64,000 nt of DNA from assembly GCA_028554795.2 (NCBI GenBank), contig CM068838.1, positions 92,648,974 to 92,712,973 of the forward strand, in the 5' to 3' direction. Shown piece after piece: positions 20,944 to 31,689 of this stretch; the first letter of the stretch is position 1; the number at the start of each line of letters is the position of its first letter. The DNA comes from Sinohyriopsis cumingii. Its lineage: Eukaryota; Mollusca; Bivalvia; Unionida; Unionidae. Below the pieces are notes generated by a model. The model was not told the DNA's origin. It saw only the letters and a list, made by a program, of their open reading frames with translations, and ran no database searches. Made by a program: the position numbers and the translations under genes.

Positions 20944-23900
20944 CTGACCAATATCGATGTGACCGTACGGCAACGTAAAGTGATTGGGAAGTCTCATTCG
21001 CTTCTGGTACACGATTTGATAGATTTTTTCCAGGGGCCGACTGACGATGTGGTGAGTGGGTAAACGTACAATCTTGTTCGGTTGATAAGTGGTCACTTTA
21101 AAGTTTCCATCCTCTCCCGATTGCAAGGCTTCTTTCAATACCCCAAAGTTGACCACTCGACTGGTACGATGATTCAGAGTCAGTCCTTTCACTTTGCACG
21201 TCGTGTGCACTTCTCCTTGTTTGTCCCGGTATTCGTAGCCGTAATTTTTGGGACCACCACTGACGAAACTTAGAATCTTGTCGTCGGGATGCTCATCTGT
21301 CCAGGCTCCTAAACGGTCTCCTTCGATGTCAGGGTGCTGTTGAATCGGGTGATGGATGTAAATGCAACTGTCCGTGTCAAAGTACAGGACGCGTTCTTCT
21401 AACAGTTCTAAAGCTTCGTACAATTTTAAGCGAGCATGAGCTGTCACGTAAGCCGCAATGATGACATTTCCAAAAGGGTCGTCTTGTACAAAGTCCAGAT
21501 CTTCTTCGTAATTGACCAAGATCAAATCCTCTCGAACGACGTCCACGTGTTTCATGTATTTGGTTTTGTCGTGAATCATCTGGAAGTAGCGGGAAGGTTC
21601 TGTCAAATATTCCGTCTTGGGTAAACACGGTCGTTGTGCCATTTTACCCCACAAGCAATTTAACATCACTTTGGCAAACGATCGCCTGCCTTCGTTTTTC
21701 TCTATGTGGTCTAAAGTGATGCCTTCTTGTTCATAGTATTTCTCTTTGAATTGTATTTGGTTTTCGGGAGTGTGACACCAGGAAGGATAGCCGCTGGCTT
21801 CTTGTTTCAGTTTCAAAAAGGCATCCACGTAGTCGGCGAAAATGCCTTTCTGAGTAGGGTCACCCTTGTGGTACTGTTGTGTCTTGGGAAAGTGGCAAAT
21901 TTCGTACACTTCTAACAGTTGGTATCCCATGTCCAGAGCTTTGAACAATTCCACGCTGACCCAGGTTCCCGTCAAGGCACGTTCTTCCTGGCTGTGATGG
22001 CAAGGTTGGTCCTGGTTGCACGTTTCGGCACAAGTACGGCACAAGGGAAACATCAGTTTGCCTTGACAATGGTGAGGTAAGACGGGATGGTATAGGTTCG
22101 TGGGAGGCAAAACTTTACACTTGATCAAGCCTTCGTATTGTCGAATGTTTTTCAGGTCGATGTGTTCCGTGAACAATTGCGGGTGCCCTACAGGAAAGCG
22201 ACAATATTTGCACACGTAGGGATACAGCGAACACACGTCCAAGTATTTGATTTCTTCTCCTTTCTCTTCGTCGGCTTGGTACAACAAACAGGTGGCATTG
22301 GTCCTTCCTCCGTACAAACTATCCCTCGGGTTCAGCGGGTCCATGAACTGGTAACTTTCCACGAGGCGTTTAAACTCGGGATCGGTTTTCAAACGGTGAT
22401 CGTACTCGTGTTCCCACATTTCCACCACTTGGTATCCTTGCTGTTCTAACTTTAGGCGTCGCTGACAAGTGTCCTGGTACAAGTCTTCCATGGTTCGTTG
22501 CAAAAACTGATTTTTAGTGTCACGATCAGGGTAACAGATGGGACATCCGTGAAATAAGCAACCGTTAAACTCGTACACGATCTTGGGGTTTTCTAAGTCC
22601 CAGCCATCTACCGAATACGTTCCGATGGTCTTTTCGCCTCCTCCGTTGCGGGCATGCTAAATCCATTTGTCTTCCTTGTCGTACAAGTAATGTAACCAAC
22701 GTAGGGCTTTGACCGAGTATTGACGCTTGACATAGTGGGTCGTTTGAGGACTGATGACAGCCACGGTGTTTTCAGGCATGAATCGTTGGCGGTACACTAA
22801 GGAACACGCTTTGGCAATGGTGCAAGCTTCTTTCAAAGGATCGACCCCTCCGTGTTCCATGAACAGTTCTCGAAATTTTCCACAGCAACGTCGTAAAATG
22901 TCCACGTCGGAACGACAATACTTTAACATTTCTTCCTGAAAGTCGAAGGGGTCAGAGGCATGAGCCTGGTACCAAGCGTAGAAAGCTTCTCGTTGTTCGG
23001 TACGCATGTTGTCGGGGTCGTAATAGTGAGCCTCAGGTAAATGGGGTAGAACGGCATGTTGATTGGCTTTCGTATTGAAAAAGTGTGGAAAGTACCCTTT
23101 AGCCATTTCTGTCATTCCAAACGTTTTAGGCATTCGACTCAAAGGCATGGCCAAGTAACTCATCGAATCTTTAAACTGTACTTGTCCCACTTGCATGAAA
23201 ATGATTTTGGCTCCGTTCAAAGTGACTTTAGGACGTTCGGTACCTTGTTCCGTATAGTATCTGAGAAGAAACTGTCCATCGTATCCGGAGAAATTGTGAG
23301 CCATCACCGTGGCATGACGATGACAATCTCCGTAACGTTCGATGTCCTCTTTGCTCCATGTCTTGTCGATGGGGTCTAAGACCCATTGGGCAAAATCGGC
23401 TAACGTGTTTGGTCCTCGAAAGATTTTTTCACGTCCTCCAGGAATCTTGCTGCAGTGAGGGCAATGACTGAAGATAGGTTCTTGAATGAACTTCTCGCAC
23501 GCTCGATGAGCCACGCAGAAATTAGGAATGTGAATGCCGGTCTCTTGCATGCATTCGAAATCGAAAAAGATGAAATTGCCTTTCTTCTTGTGACCGTCCT
23601 CTTCCTCTGGTGGGGGTTGGTATTTTTGCACGTAACATTCGTGTTCCAAGTCCACGATGTGGTGACAAATGTGACATTTTTTCTTTCCTCGACATACGTG
23701 TGCCTTGTTTCTATTGGTACGTATGCCTTGTCCACACGTAGGGCACAATCTCAGGAGTTGACAAGCACATTTCTTCTGTGAACCTTGTGTTTTCAAATGT
23801 TGCTGGTAACAGGTAGGGCTGACAAACGTGCGCAGACAAGTTGAACAAGGCACTGGTTCTTCGCTCAGACAGGGTGGAGAGGCCAAACATCCTGGGCATT

Positions 23901-24849
23901 TCCATCCACAAGACTTGTGTTGCTCTCGATTGTTATAACCATAATCACATTTCTCACAATAATAACTGTATCCCAGGAATCCAGTGATACTGGTAATGGT
24001 ATCGAAATGTTCATCGTGATAATAGACATGAATGTATTTTCCGTCCTTAAAATCTTGGCCTCGAAACAACAGAGTTCCACGCATTTCTTGAGGGTGCACT
24101 TTCAAGGTGTAGCGTGGAGCTAGGGCATCTTGCAATTTTTGCATCTCAGGAATGCCACAGGGTGTGTCTTTGGACAGTCCGGCTTGTTGTAACAGGAGTT
24201 CTGCTTCATTTCGTTGTTTGGCTCGATCGGATCGTTGAATAGTTTTCAAGGTTCTTTTCCATTCTACCGTGTCGTTCTTGTTGGCATAGGTTCGTCCCAC
24301 CACGATGGCACGGGCTAAACACATCTGGTCTTGAGGGTTGTGAATTCGGACGAGACTTGTTTTGGTGTTGCGAAGGTTGTCCACCAATAACATCTTTTTG
24401 CGTCCTGTCCCTTGAGGAAGATAGACGTGGGCCATTTTCAGTGTGGCTTTACCATCGGTGATGTCAAACTGGTCATTAGATTGTTGTACGTGTTGAATCT
24501 TGTCCATGACTTTGGAAGGGGTTAGTTCTGCGGGTCTGCTAAACTCGATCCAAGCAGGGGATTTCAAACCGTCGTGATCTATGGATAGTGTCAAGCGATC
24601 GTCTTCTTTGGGTTGACATTGTCGCTTGAGTGCGGTGAGCAAAGAATCCCACATCTCGGTGATAAACCCTTCTGCTTTCTCCAAAGGTACGTCGGCCTTG
24701 AAATCTTTAAACTTCACCGTGTAGGTGTAAGCCGTGGTTCTAAATTTTCTAGAGGAGCGCTTTTCCGTCTCTCGAATGGAATAGTACTTTTCAGGGTTGA
24801 CTAAGGGTGGTGAACTTGGTTTAGAGGGTTCGGATTCTGGTTCACTCAT
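20911..24849 (-). pseudogene. polB: Protein-primed family B DNA polymerase, one in-frame stop
   Basis: This is the replicative polymerase of Polintons. From the ATG at 24,847-24,849 the frame covers 1,312 codons. It has a Cys/His-rich zinc region (about 300-400, several CxxC pairs). The exonuclease motifs are FFDFE (about 430), NFSGYDGQF (about 520) and YCRSDVDIL (about 650). The polymerase motifs are DVCSLYPYV (A, about 875), MLNCLWGKM (B, about 1,060) and YFDTDS (C, about 1,157). A TAG at 22,657-22,659 (codon 731) lies between the exonuclease and polymerase domains; the frame is otherwise open and unshifted. The region before the ATG has an open frame but no earlier ATG. Confidence 0.95.
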
Positions 24850-25019
24850 GTCCTCTTCAAAATCACTGGCATGAATTTGTGCCAAGATTTCAGCCCTAGT
24901 ACGAGGCGATAGATCACGTTTCTGCCTCTTACTTTCTTCTTCTTCTTTCTTCTCGAATGAATAGGATCGTTTGATCTTGAGTGCAAAACGTCAAATGACT
25001 CAAGTTCAAACACCACAGA

Positions 25020-25057
25020 CTAATTTATAGTCATGGCAAACCAGCGTATATAAAAAG
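25020..25057. promoter_or_regulatory. Back-to-back TATA boxes, divergent promoter
   Basis: TATAAATTA on the minus strand (25,022-25,030) faces the polymerase. GTATATAAAAAGG on the plus strand (25,045-25,057) faces the zinc-knuckle gene. The two are about 15 nt apart. Confidence 0.7.
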
Positions 25058-25108
25058 GGTGTGTCTTGTCCTTTCACTATTCATTTCACTCTCAAACCGA
25101 GGAGAACG

Positions 25109-25572
25109 ATGGAAGAGACTAGCTAAATCGAACGTTTCGTCAGAGCTTTGCGAGGGGTCATTAGAAAATTCTCTTCAGACCAGCCGACAGACTACTCTCC
25201 TTCCTTTCGAGATAAGAGTCAGGATACTTGCTATATCTGTCAGAAGAAAGGGCATTGGTCTTCAGAGTGTCCAGACCGTCAAAAAAAAAAAAAAAAACAG
25301 GGGCTAAAAAAGACAAAAGTCAAGATACCTGTTATTATTGTAAAGAAAAAGGACATTGGTCTCCAGATTGCCCAAAAAAGAAACAAGAGGAGTCAGAAGA
25401 AAAGAAGGATTCTTCAGAAGAAGAGAGGGATTCTTCGGAAGAAGAGAGGGATTCTTCAGAGGAAGAAAGAAGACAATTCTATTTAAAAGAAGCAAAGAAA
25501 CAGGAGAAGAAAAGAAGAAGGGAAGAAAATGAGGAAAAAACGGTGAAGAAATTCAAAAAACAGAGAGACTAA
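25109..25572 (+). pseudogene. Two-knuckle CCHC zinc protein, frameshifted
   Basis: Two CX2CX4HX4C knuckles are visible: CYICQKKGHWSSEC and CYYCKEKGHWSPDC. They are in different frames, separated by a run of about 18 A at 25,280-25,297. A tail of Glu/Asp/Ser repeats (DSSEEER three times) and Lys-rich sequence follows. The first ATG after the TATA box (25,109) meets TAA at 25,124-25,126. Such knuckles bind single-stranded nucleic acid in Gag and CNBP proteins; the role here is unknown. The A-run shift may be mutation, polymerase slippage or an assembly error. AATAAA follows at 25,635-25,640. Confidence 0.7.
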
Positions 25573-25815
25573 ACAAGGAGAAAGAAGAAGTCAATGAACT
25601 TTTAATTAAAGTGTTGTGCTGTGAATTGGATTGTAATAAATGGATAAAAGAATACATGAATGATATAAGGTAAGTGTCTTTGAGTTTTGATTTTAAAATA
25701 AGAAGCTACACTCACGCACTCATACACAGACACGTACTATAAGGGTAAAATGGGTGGGGTTTATTTTTGAGTTATTGGCAAATTGAAATTGTATTTCTTT
25801 TCGAGAAATGTGGGT

Positions 25816-25831
25816 GGCCCTGAAAAGGGCC
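25816..25831 (-). terminator. Histone-type 3' stem-loop (SL4)
   Basis: GGCCCTTTTCAGGGCC followed immediately by ACCCACA and, after eight bases, CGAAAAGAAA on the minus strand. It is 25 nt after the stop codon of the gene at 25,857. This copy lies outside the TIR, so it is not a by-product of terminal repeats. Confidence 0.88.
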
Positions 25832-25856
25832 TTTTTATTTTGGTGTAGGGGTGAGT

Positions 25857-26417
25857 TTAACCAATCAACTTTAACTGCCTTAAGCCTTTGCCACGGCCAA
25901 GGCCTACTTCTGATGATTGGGTTGAAATCACTAAGGGTGGTACGATAGGCTTAGTCACAGGGTTGGCGTGTTTAGCTCGGGAAGGTCGTATTCTCTTCGG
26001 TCGTGATAAAGAAGTCTGATACATTTGTTTCAGACTTCTTAACTCCGCTAAAATGTCCAACAGTACCGTAGCCGTTTGATTTTCACCCTCTTGTTTCTTT
26101 GCTGCTACTTCTTCTTGCTGTTGTTGCTGTTGTTTTTTTCTTACCTCTTCTTGTTGCTGTTGCTGTTGCTGTAGGAGAAAAGCTTGTTCCGCTTCCTTTT
26201 GTCGTTGCATAAATTTCTCCAATTCTTCTTTCTGTCTCTGTCTAAAATTCTCCACTTGCGGTAATGAAGAAGGTAACGAAGGTTCCGGAACAAATTCTTG
26301 CGAGGTAAGAAAATCCACAAAATCCCAATGTACCTCTTCTGAAAGTAAGTCCGGGTTCCCTTGGGCAGTCTCCCCTGCTGGTGCACCCCAATGGATCGTT
26401 TTCTGAGTTTCCGTCAT
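25857..26417 (-). CDS. Coiled-coil, Gln-rich accessory protein, 186 aa
   Basis: The N-terminal 50 residues are acidic with aromatic residues (VHWDFVDFL). Residues 55-115 form a Gln/Glu/Lys coiled coil with two poly-Gln runs. Residues 118-135 look like a second helix (LLDILAELRSLKQMY). The C-terminus is basic (RPKRIRPSRAKH). I do not recognise the family. The intact frame, TATA box upstream and stem-loop downstream support a real monocistronic gene. Confidence 0.7.
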   Translation of the reverse strand: MTETQKTIHWGAPAGETAQGNPDLLSEEVHWDFVDFLTSQEFVPEPSLPSSLPQVENFRQRQKEELEKFMQRQKEAEQAFLLQQQQQQQEEVRKKQQQQQQEEVAAKKQEGENQTATVLLDILAELRSLKQMYQTSLSRPKRIRPSRAKHANPVTKPIVPPLVISTQSSEVGLGRGKGLRQLKLIG

Positions 26418-26463
26418 GTTGAATCACTGTCGCATAGATTGACTGCACACAAGCGCTAACGAA

Positions 26464-26595
26464 TCTATATAGACCACGTGACGTCACAGACTGCTCTCTT
26501 CGGATTGGATGCGAGCTGACTGAATTTTGTAACGCGTGTTCGGATTGGTGAATGAATTCAATCCGTTTCAATCCTTCCTGTACCTATAAATAAGC
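26464..26595. promoter_or_regulatory. Divergent promoter with CRE, E-box and CCAAT motifs
   Basis: The minus-strand TATA (CTATATAG, 26,465-26,472) faces the 186-aa gene. CACGTG (26,475-26,480) overlaps a full CRE palindrome TGACGTCA (26,479-26,486). Two copies of CGGATTGG (26,501-26,508 and 26,541-26,548) are inverted CCAAT boxes. The plus-strand TATA CTATAAATAAG (26,584-26,594) faces the right-end gene. CCAAT and CRE elements are common in metazoan histone promoters. Confidence 0.6.
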
Positions 26596-26636
26596 GCAGT
26601 TCACTGCATTGATTCACCTATTCTCGTCGCTTCAAG

Positions 26637-26873
26637 ATGTGGACCACAGTTGAGTCATCCACCCTTGTGTCTTCCATGATGTTTAGGACGGACATGCTCA
26701 TGTATGTCAGGTGCAAGTGGACTGTTGTTGATAGGACAGATACTAGTCAATGAATGAGGAGAGTTTACATAGAAAGACAAGGATGTCTCAAGAGGGTACT
26801 TGTGTATGGACCGGCAGTTAGAAGGAGTTTAAGAAGAAGAAGAAGAAGATGTGACAGATGCCATCTATGTTAA
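26637..26873 (+). pseudogene. R1: right-end gene with Arg-rich C-terminus, interrupted by TGA
   Basis: The ATG at 26,637 opens 38 codons to TGA (26,751-26,753), immediately followed in the same frame by ATG and 39 more codons to TAA at 26,871-26,873. The second part has an Arg-rich run (RRSLRRRRRRC) and a CDRCHLC end. The TATA box lies about 45 nt before the first ATG and the stem-loop 24 nt after the last stop, the normal spacing for this element. Either one 78-codon gene carries a nonsense codon or the second frame is used alone. Function unknown; composition suits nucleic-acid binding. Confidence 0.5.
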
Positions 26874-26888
26874 TATTAATATTAACAT

Positions 26889-27268
26889 AAACCCAAAGGC
26901 CCTTTTCAGGGCCAGCCATATTTCTCGAAAAGAGATAGCCTTTCCATTGCCTACCCCTTTTTTTAAATTTAAATTTAAATTTAAATTTTAAAAAAAAATC
27001 CCATATTCAATTCCCCTTGTCCCTAGACAAACCCAAACTCTATTCCCATGTTAATTTCCCCTTGTCGCTAGACAGACCCACACTATAGTTCCATGTTAAA
27101 TTCCCCTTGTCGCTAGAGTGACCCACGATTTTTCTCCATGTTAATTTCCCTTGTCGCCAGATTGTCCCACGATTTTTCTCCATGTTAATTTTCCATTGTC
27201 GCTAGAGTTGCCCAAGGGGTCTTGTAATGCTTATTCCCATTGTCGCTAGGGTACCCCCATTTACTACT
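26889..27268 (-). repeat. Right terminal inverted repeat of element 1
   Basis: Reverse complement of 10,139-10,517 with a few differences, ending CATTTACTACT. It contains stem-loop SL5 at its inner edge and the same aattt palindrome and ctagcgaca subrepeats. Confidence 0.95.
26898..26913 (+). terminator. Histone-type 3' stem-loop (SL5)
   Basis: Plus-strand GGCCCTTTTCAGGGCC with CCCAAA before it and AGCCA then CGAAAAGAGAT after it. It ends the outward-facing gene R1, mirroring SL1 at the other end. Confidence 0.85.
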
Positions 27269-27274
27269 CTTGCC
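27269..27274. repeat. Right target-site duplication CTTGCC
   Basis: Exact copy of 10,133-10,138, directly after the terminal ACTACT. Confidence 0.95.
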
Positions 27275-28943
27275 AAATACGAGAGTCTGAGTTTTTTTTT
27301 ACTGAAAGAAAAGAATGAGGGACTGCGAGAGAGTTAGCAAGTAACTTTTCACGTTAAATTAATCGTCCGTAGTACGAGGGTCAGAACGAATTTGAGAGAC
27401 CGAGAACCAACTGGAGATTCGGTTACATAGAAAGAGCGAGTCTCGAAAAGGCACAAAGGTGGTATATCTCAGTCGCATACAATATTCTCATTGATGTTAG
27501 TCTGTAATTATTTGTCGAATTTATTCATTTAAATTCATTCTTCATTTTCATTAAGTTCATAAGTGAATCTTGCAATCCTTTGTCTCTAATATTATATGAC
27601 GCATGTATTGTAAGAACGTCATACAATATGTCATTGATAAGAATGTGTTCGGATTTAGTTTTTGGATGCAATAGAAATCAAGTATTGTAGGAATTTCATG
27701 CATTACTCTGATACGAATTGTGCGAATTAATTCATCTGTCTTGAATGACATGTAGCATGTATGCTAAGAATTGATTTTCCTATGCCTGTGTCAACGAATC
27801 CATATTTAACAAGTAATGTAGTTGAGACAAGACTCGACGTCCATTATTTCATTCATGTAATTAATTTGTGAATTCTTAACGTCACTACCTCACATTTTGT
27901 ATCTTCGAATATGTATTCGAAGCATCGTGTATGACATCTACCTTTTTAGTGTTTATACCAGAAGAGTAAAGATATCATAAATACCCATCATTGTATTTCT
28001 CTGCAGAGTCTCAGAACTTCATGATTTAAATCAGTATAAAACCATCCAGAAAATACATTACATTTGATACATTATAATAGACACCTTTTCTCAACAATCT
28101 CCGCGTCTTTAATACATCAATGGTATGAATGATTTGAGATTTATTTTATATTTTCCCAAATCCTATAATTGATTAGAAAATAGGTACTTCAGATAATGAA
28201 CTATCATGTATTTTGTTACATAAAAGAACGTATTTTCCATTATTTTTACTTTTGTGTAGTCGTTGCAGACTGGTCTTACAAAAATGTACGAGATTTTCAT
28301 GCAACACGGTGAATTTAACCGAATACAAATTTGTGTATATACTCAAACCTAACAAACAATTATTCTATTTTTAATACCATATTGTTTTAAGCATTTTGCT
28401 ATCAACTTGATCGCAATAACATCGTAACACTACGAAGCCGGGTTAAAATTGGATTTCAACGATTTTATAATGTTTTTGAATGGATAATGAATTTGACACC
28501 AAAATACGTGCGCCAAAATGCATTCAACAAAATAATACGCACATAGTTAAGCAACTTACATTAGGAAATGAAATACTTCCTAACAGGAACTAATAAGGAC
28601 GGGTAACTAAAACTGGTAATCAAAAGAAAAATCAACGCATTGAACTTATAAAAAATATAATTGAAATATGGATATATCATACTAAATTATCAATGTTCAG
28701 AGTTGAAACGCAAAAATGAACAATGGTTAATCAAACTCCATGGGTATCCAAGTATAGGATTTGCACAACTATGAATAAATTATGAAGCATTTCCGGTCCC
28801 ACAGCTTTTATCTAAAGATCAACGAGCCAGACGCATGATCCGCTCCATCAGCGTACGGGTTATCCGAAACTCAACAATGTTAAGACTCGCCGTCCAAAAT
28901 GAGATAAACATACATTAACTAGATCAGTGTAGTACGCGAGGCA

Positions 28944-29020
<77 letters not shown>
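27275..29020. other. Intergenic DNA with (TA)n tract
   Basis: AT-rich sequence with no exon or RNA gene that I can support. A (TA)n run occupies about 28,947-29,020. A similar but longer (TA)n lies at 55,480-55,580 in the other duplication unit. Confidence 0.6.
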
Positions 29021-29022
<2 letters not shown>

Positions 29023-29378
29023 TGACGCGTTCTGTCACATTATTCTTTTTCGTTACATATTAAAAAGTTTCACCATAACTCCTGTACGAGATTATTGTTA
29101 GAATAACTTTGTTGGTACAAGGGCGACAAAAATACTGTAGTACTCTCAGTGAATTATAAGAAGTATTTATTTAAAGGTTTTCGTATAATCTCAACTTTAT
29201 TCATGTATATAATTCCAAATATACAAATAATTTGAAATTAGTAACCACTGCCCGAACTCATAAACTTGGTACAAAATGAAGACGGCTTTCTCTAGAAAAA
29301 GATGTCATTTACGTCAAAGAAAAAAGCTGGCCAAGAGAATGAAAGATGTACGCACATCTGCAGTTGAATATTTGTTTG

Positions 29379-29638
29379 TTAAAAACGTACAGCTGTCTCA
29401 GCTTCATCCGGGGTCGTAATAAATGGTTCCTCCATTCTGTCATTAGCCATTACATTTATAATAAGTTTTTTCATCAAGATTACCAGGGATACTAGCATCA
29501 CGGTCGTGGTCAGAAAGGCACTAAATGAATGCAGAATGATGTTCCAAGGTACTGGATAGTAGTTTCCTAAGCCTCTCACAGAATTGGATATTCTGTAGCT
29601 ATCAGCGAACGGAGCCATAAGTTCCCATTGCAGTACCG
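29379..29638 (-). CDS. Tetraspan membrane protein, exon 4 (last)
   Basis: The acceptor TTTTCTTCTGACAG precedes the exon and a TAA ends it. It encodes part of the third membrane segment, a loop with SVRGLGNYYPVPWN, the fourth membrane segment (HSFSAFLTTTVMLVSLVIL) and a short acidic cytoplasmic tail. The exon is 260 nt, the same as in the duplicate at 56,310-56,569, and its phase matches exon 3. Confidence 0.8.
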
Positions 29639-29655
29639 CTGTCAGAAGAAAAAAT

Positions 29656-29796
29656 ATGTATGTATGTATGTATGTATCTATGTATGTGTGTGTGTGTATG
29701 TATGTGTGTGTGTATGTGTGTGTATGTATGTGTGTGTGTGTATGTATGTATGTATGTATGTATGTATGTATGCATGCATGTGTGTGTGTGTATGTA

Positions 29797-29827
<31 letters not shown>

Positions 29828-29883
29828 ATGTGTGTGTGTGTATGTATGTATGTATGTATGTATGTATGTATGTATGTATGTAT
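29656..29883. repeat. (ATGT)n / (GT)n microsatellite
   Basis: Mixed tetranucleotide and dinucleotide run right next to the exon 4 acceptor. The duplicate copy (56,590-56,620) is much shorter. The Met-Tyr-Val-Cys frames it produces are not genes. Confidence 0.97.
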
Positions 29884-31261
29884 AGCGATTAACGACAAAC
29901 GAGTCGATATAAATATATGTAAGGAGTTTAATGGCTCAACAGTCATCGATATATAATGCCAAGTAAGTTTATGTGAACCTCAAAAAGAAAACAAAGACAA
30001 AGACTCAAGGGGTCAAATCCTAGGAATAGGAAGGCCTTAAACTGAGATGAAAACAAACAGTTATTCAAAATCTTCTCATCTGTAACATCATCAGGGTAAT
30101 TCGTTTAGGACAAAAATAGTTGCCTCTTATTATACGCAAGAGATTGCATCTGGTCCTTTCCAGATATCCAGGTCCACAAAAGATGTGGTGTGAACATCAG
30201 AACAAATAAATGTAATACAATTATTTTGCATCTTACATGTACTAGTTATATATGCAAACATAAATGAACCAAATCTGCGCGGCAATCATGCCACATACGT
30301 AGAACACTGAAAACCTTGTTAGATGTAAACAGTGACAGCCAACTGGATATCACAGTTAGCTGAAACATATCAACTCTGTTGGCAGCGATCGTGGGTTCGA
30401 TTCCAAACGTCCGAGTTGTATTCTTGTCGTAGACCTTAATAAATATTTAATTTAAGACCCATGACAATTACAGAAACAATTTCCACTAGTTTTCATATAC
30501 GTGCGCTATGGCAGTCTAAAAGAAATAATGGAATGAGACAAGAGTTTTCTGACATTACCATTACAATGGATGTGTTAATTTTAGACACAAATTTTGTACA
30601 CAATTTGTCTATTCAGCACAGGATGTACGGCCATGTGCATATCAAAAAGCTGCTTGGTACAGTATTTGCGGCCATGTGTAAAGCAAAAGGTTGCTTAGTG
30701 CAGTATTTGCGGCCATGTACAGTCAATGTCAGTATAGGACACACGGTACTAATTATACGGAAGAACTGTGAACCAGTCTAGAAATGGGTGAATAAATAAT
30801 AGAGTATTTACAGGTTTGGTGGTCCATAATTAGTTAATAATGAAAATTAAAATTTTAGGAAAAATATCTTTTGAGAGCTTATCCTATATGCAATGTAAGA
30901 AAAATATTGACAATTTTCTACTGATGCAATTTTAGCAGTTTTACAGGCTTGACTCAGGAGTAATCAATACTGAAAGTAGCACCTGATTCATTTGGTGCAG
31001 AATCAATAACACGTGTTTCATGCACATGTATGTAAACAAAGTGCCGCGGGTCATATTGTGTTCTCCACACATAAGCTTGCACCAAGGTTAGATGTGCATG
31101 AAGAATTATAGGTGACATTATCAGCACCCAGAAATTTTAAGTTATTGAATTTTGAATATGATAGTGTTTCCATATGTTTACCATTGGAGTTGAATTAGTA
31201 CCATGAGTCCTAAAAGAATAACGTGCTTTAAATCCTTAAAAAGACCAGTTTGAAATTTCTC

Positions 31262-31352
31262 TACATAACCTATGTTGAGAGAAACACCGCAACGGGGCGA
31301 CCTGGCCAAACTGTGTTGAGAGAGACACCGCAACGGGCGACCTGGCCAGGTT
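31262..31352. repeat. 40-bp minisatellite, two copies
   Basis: Unit aaactgtgttgagagagaca followed by ccgcaacgggcgacctggcc. The homologous locus at 57,528-57,762 has six copies. Confidence 0.9.
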
Positions 31353-31640
31353 TTGATAGGATTCTTAACGGTACACTTCTGTATGAGAATGATGCATACA
31401 CTGTATTAGGATGTATGTAATGCAATGCCCCTGTTTTCAGGCTGACTCGACCCATATTATGACTAACTTATCATACATACATACATACGTGCCCTCTCTT
31501 CAAATGCATGTATAATGTCTGGCCAAATTTGATTAAAAAGAATGCAACTGCTATGTATATTTAACGTTTGATACCATCCCATGAATCTAACAGTGGGGCC
31601 AACAAGCATTATCCGATGGTAAACGGTCACCACACGGGAA

Positions 31641-31643
<3 letters not shown>

Positions 31644-31671
<28 letters not shown>
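31644..31671. repeat. (GT)n microsatellite
   Basis: Pure GT run flanking the SINE. Confidence 0.95.
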
Positions 31672-31689
31672 AGTGTGGTTTGAATTTTT

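Larger units (their letters stand above)
10139..27268. mobile_element. Polinton/Maverick (adintovirus-like) element 1, full length, decayed
   Basis: The element is 17,130 bp, within the usual 15-20 kb Polinton range. It has inverted AGTAGTAAATGGGGG termini, TIRs of about 380 bp and a perfect 6-bp target-site duplication. It carries the Polinton hallmark set: major capsid protein, penton-like protein, packaging ATPase, DD35E integrase with chromodomain and protein-primed polymerase. The fifth hallmark, the adenain-like protease, is deleted here but present in element 2. Six in-frame stop codons and at least two frameshifts show it is no longer autonomous. Most genes are on the minus strand; two at the right end are on the plus strand. 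Confidence 0.97.

Noticed and set aside
11890-22659. Stop-codon reassignment as explanation for in-frame stops
   Set aside because: TAA, TAG and TGA all occur within genes and all also serve as terminal stops in the same element.
16379-24123. Numerous 60-110 codon frames antisense to capsid, ATPase and polymerase
   Set aside because: No promoter or conservation; explained by codon bias of the minus-strand genes.
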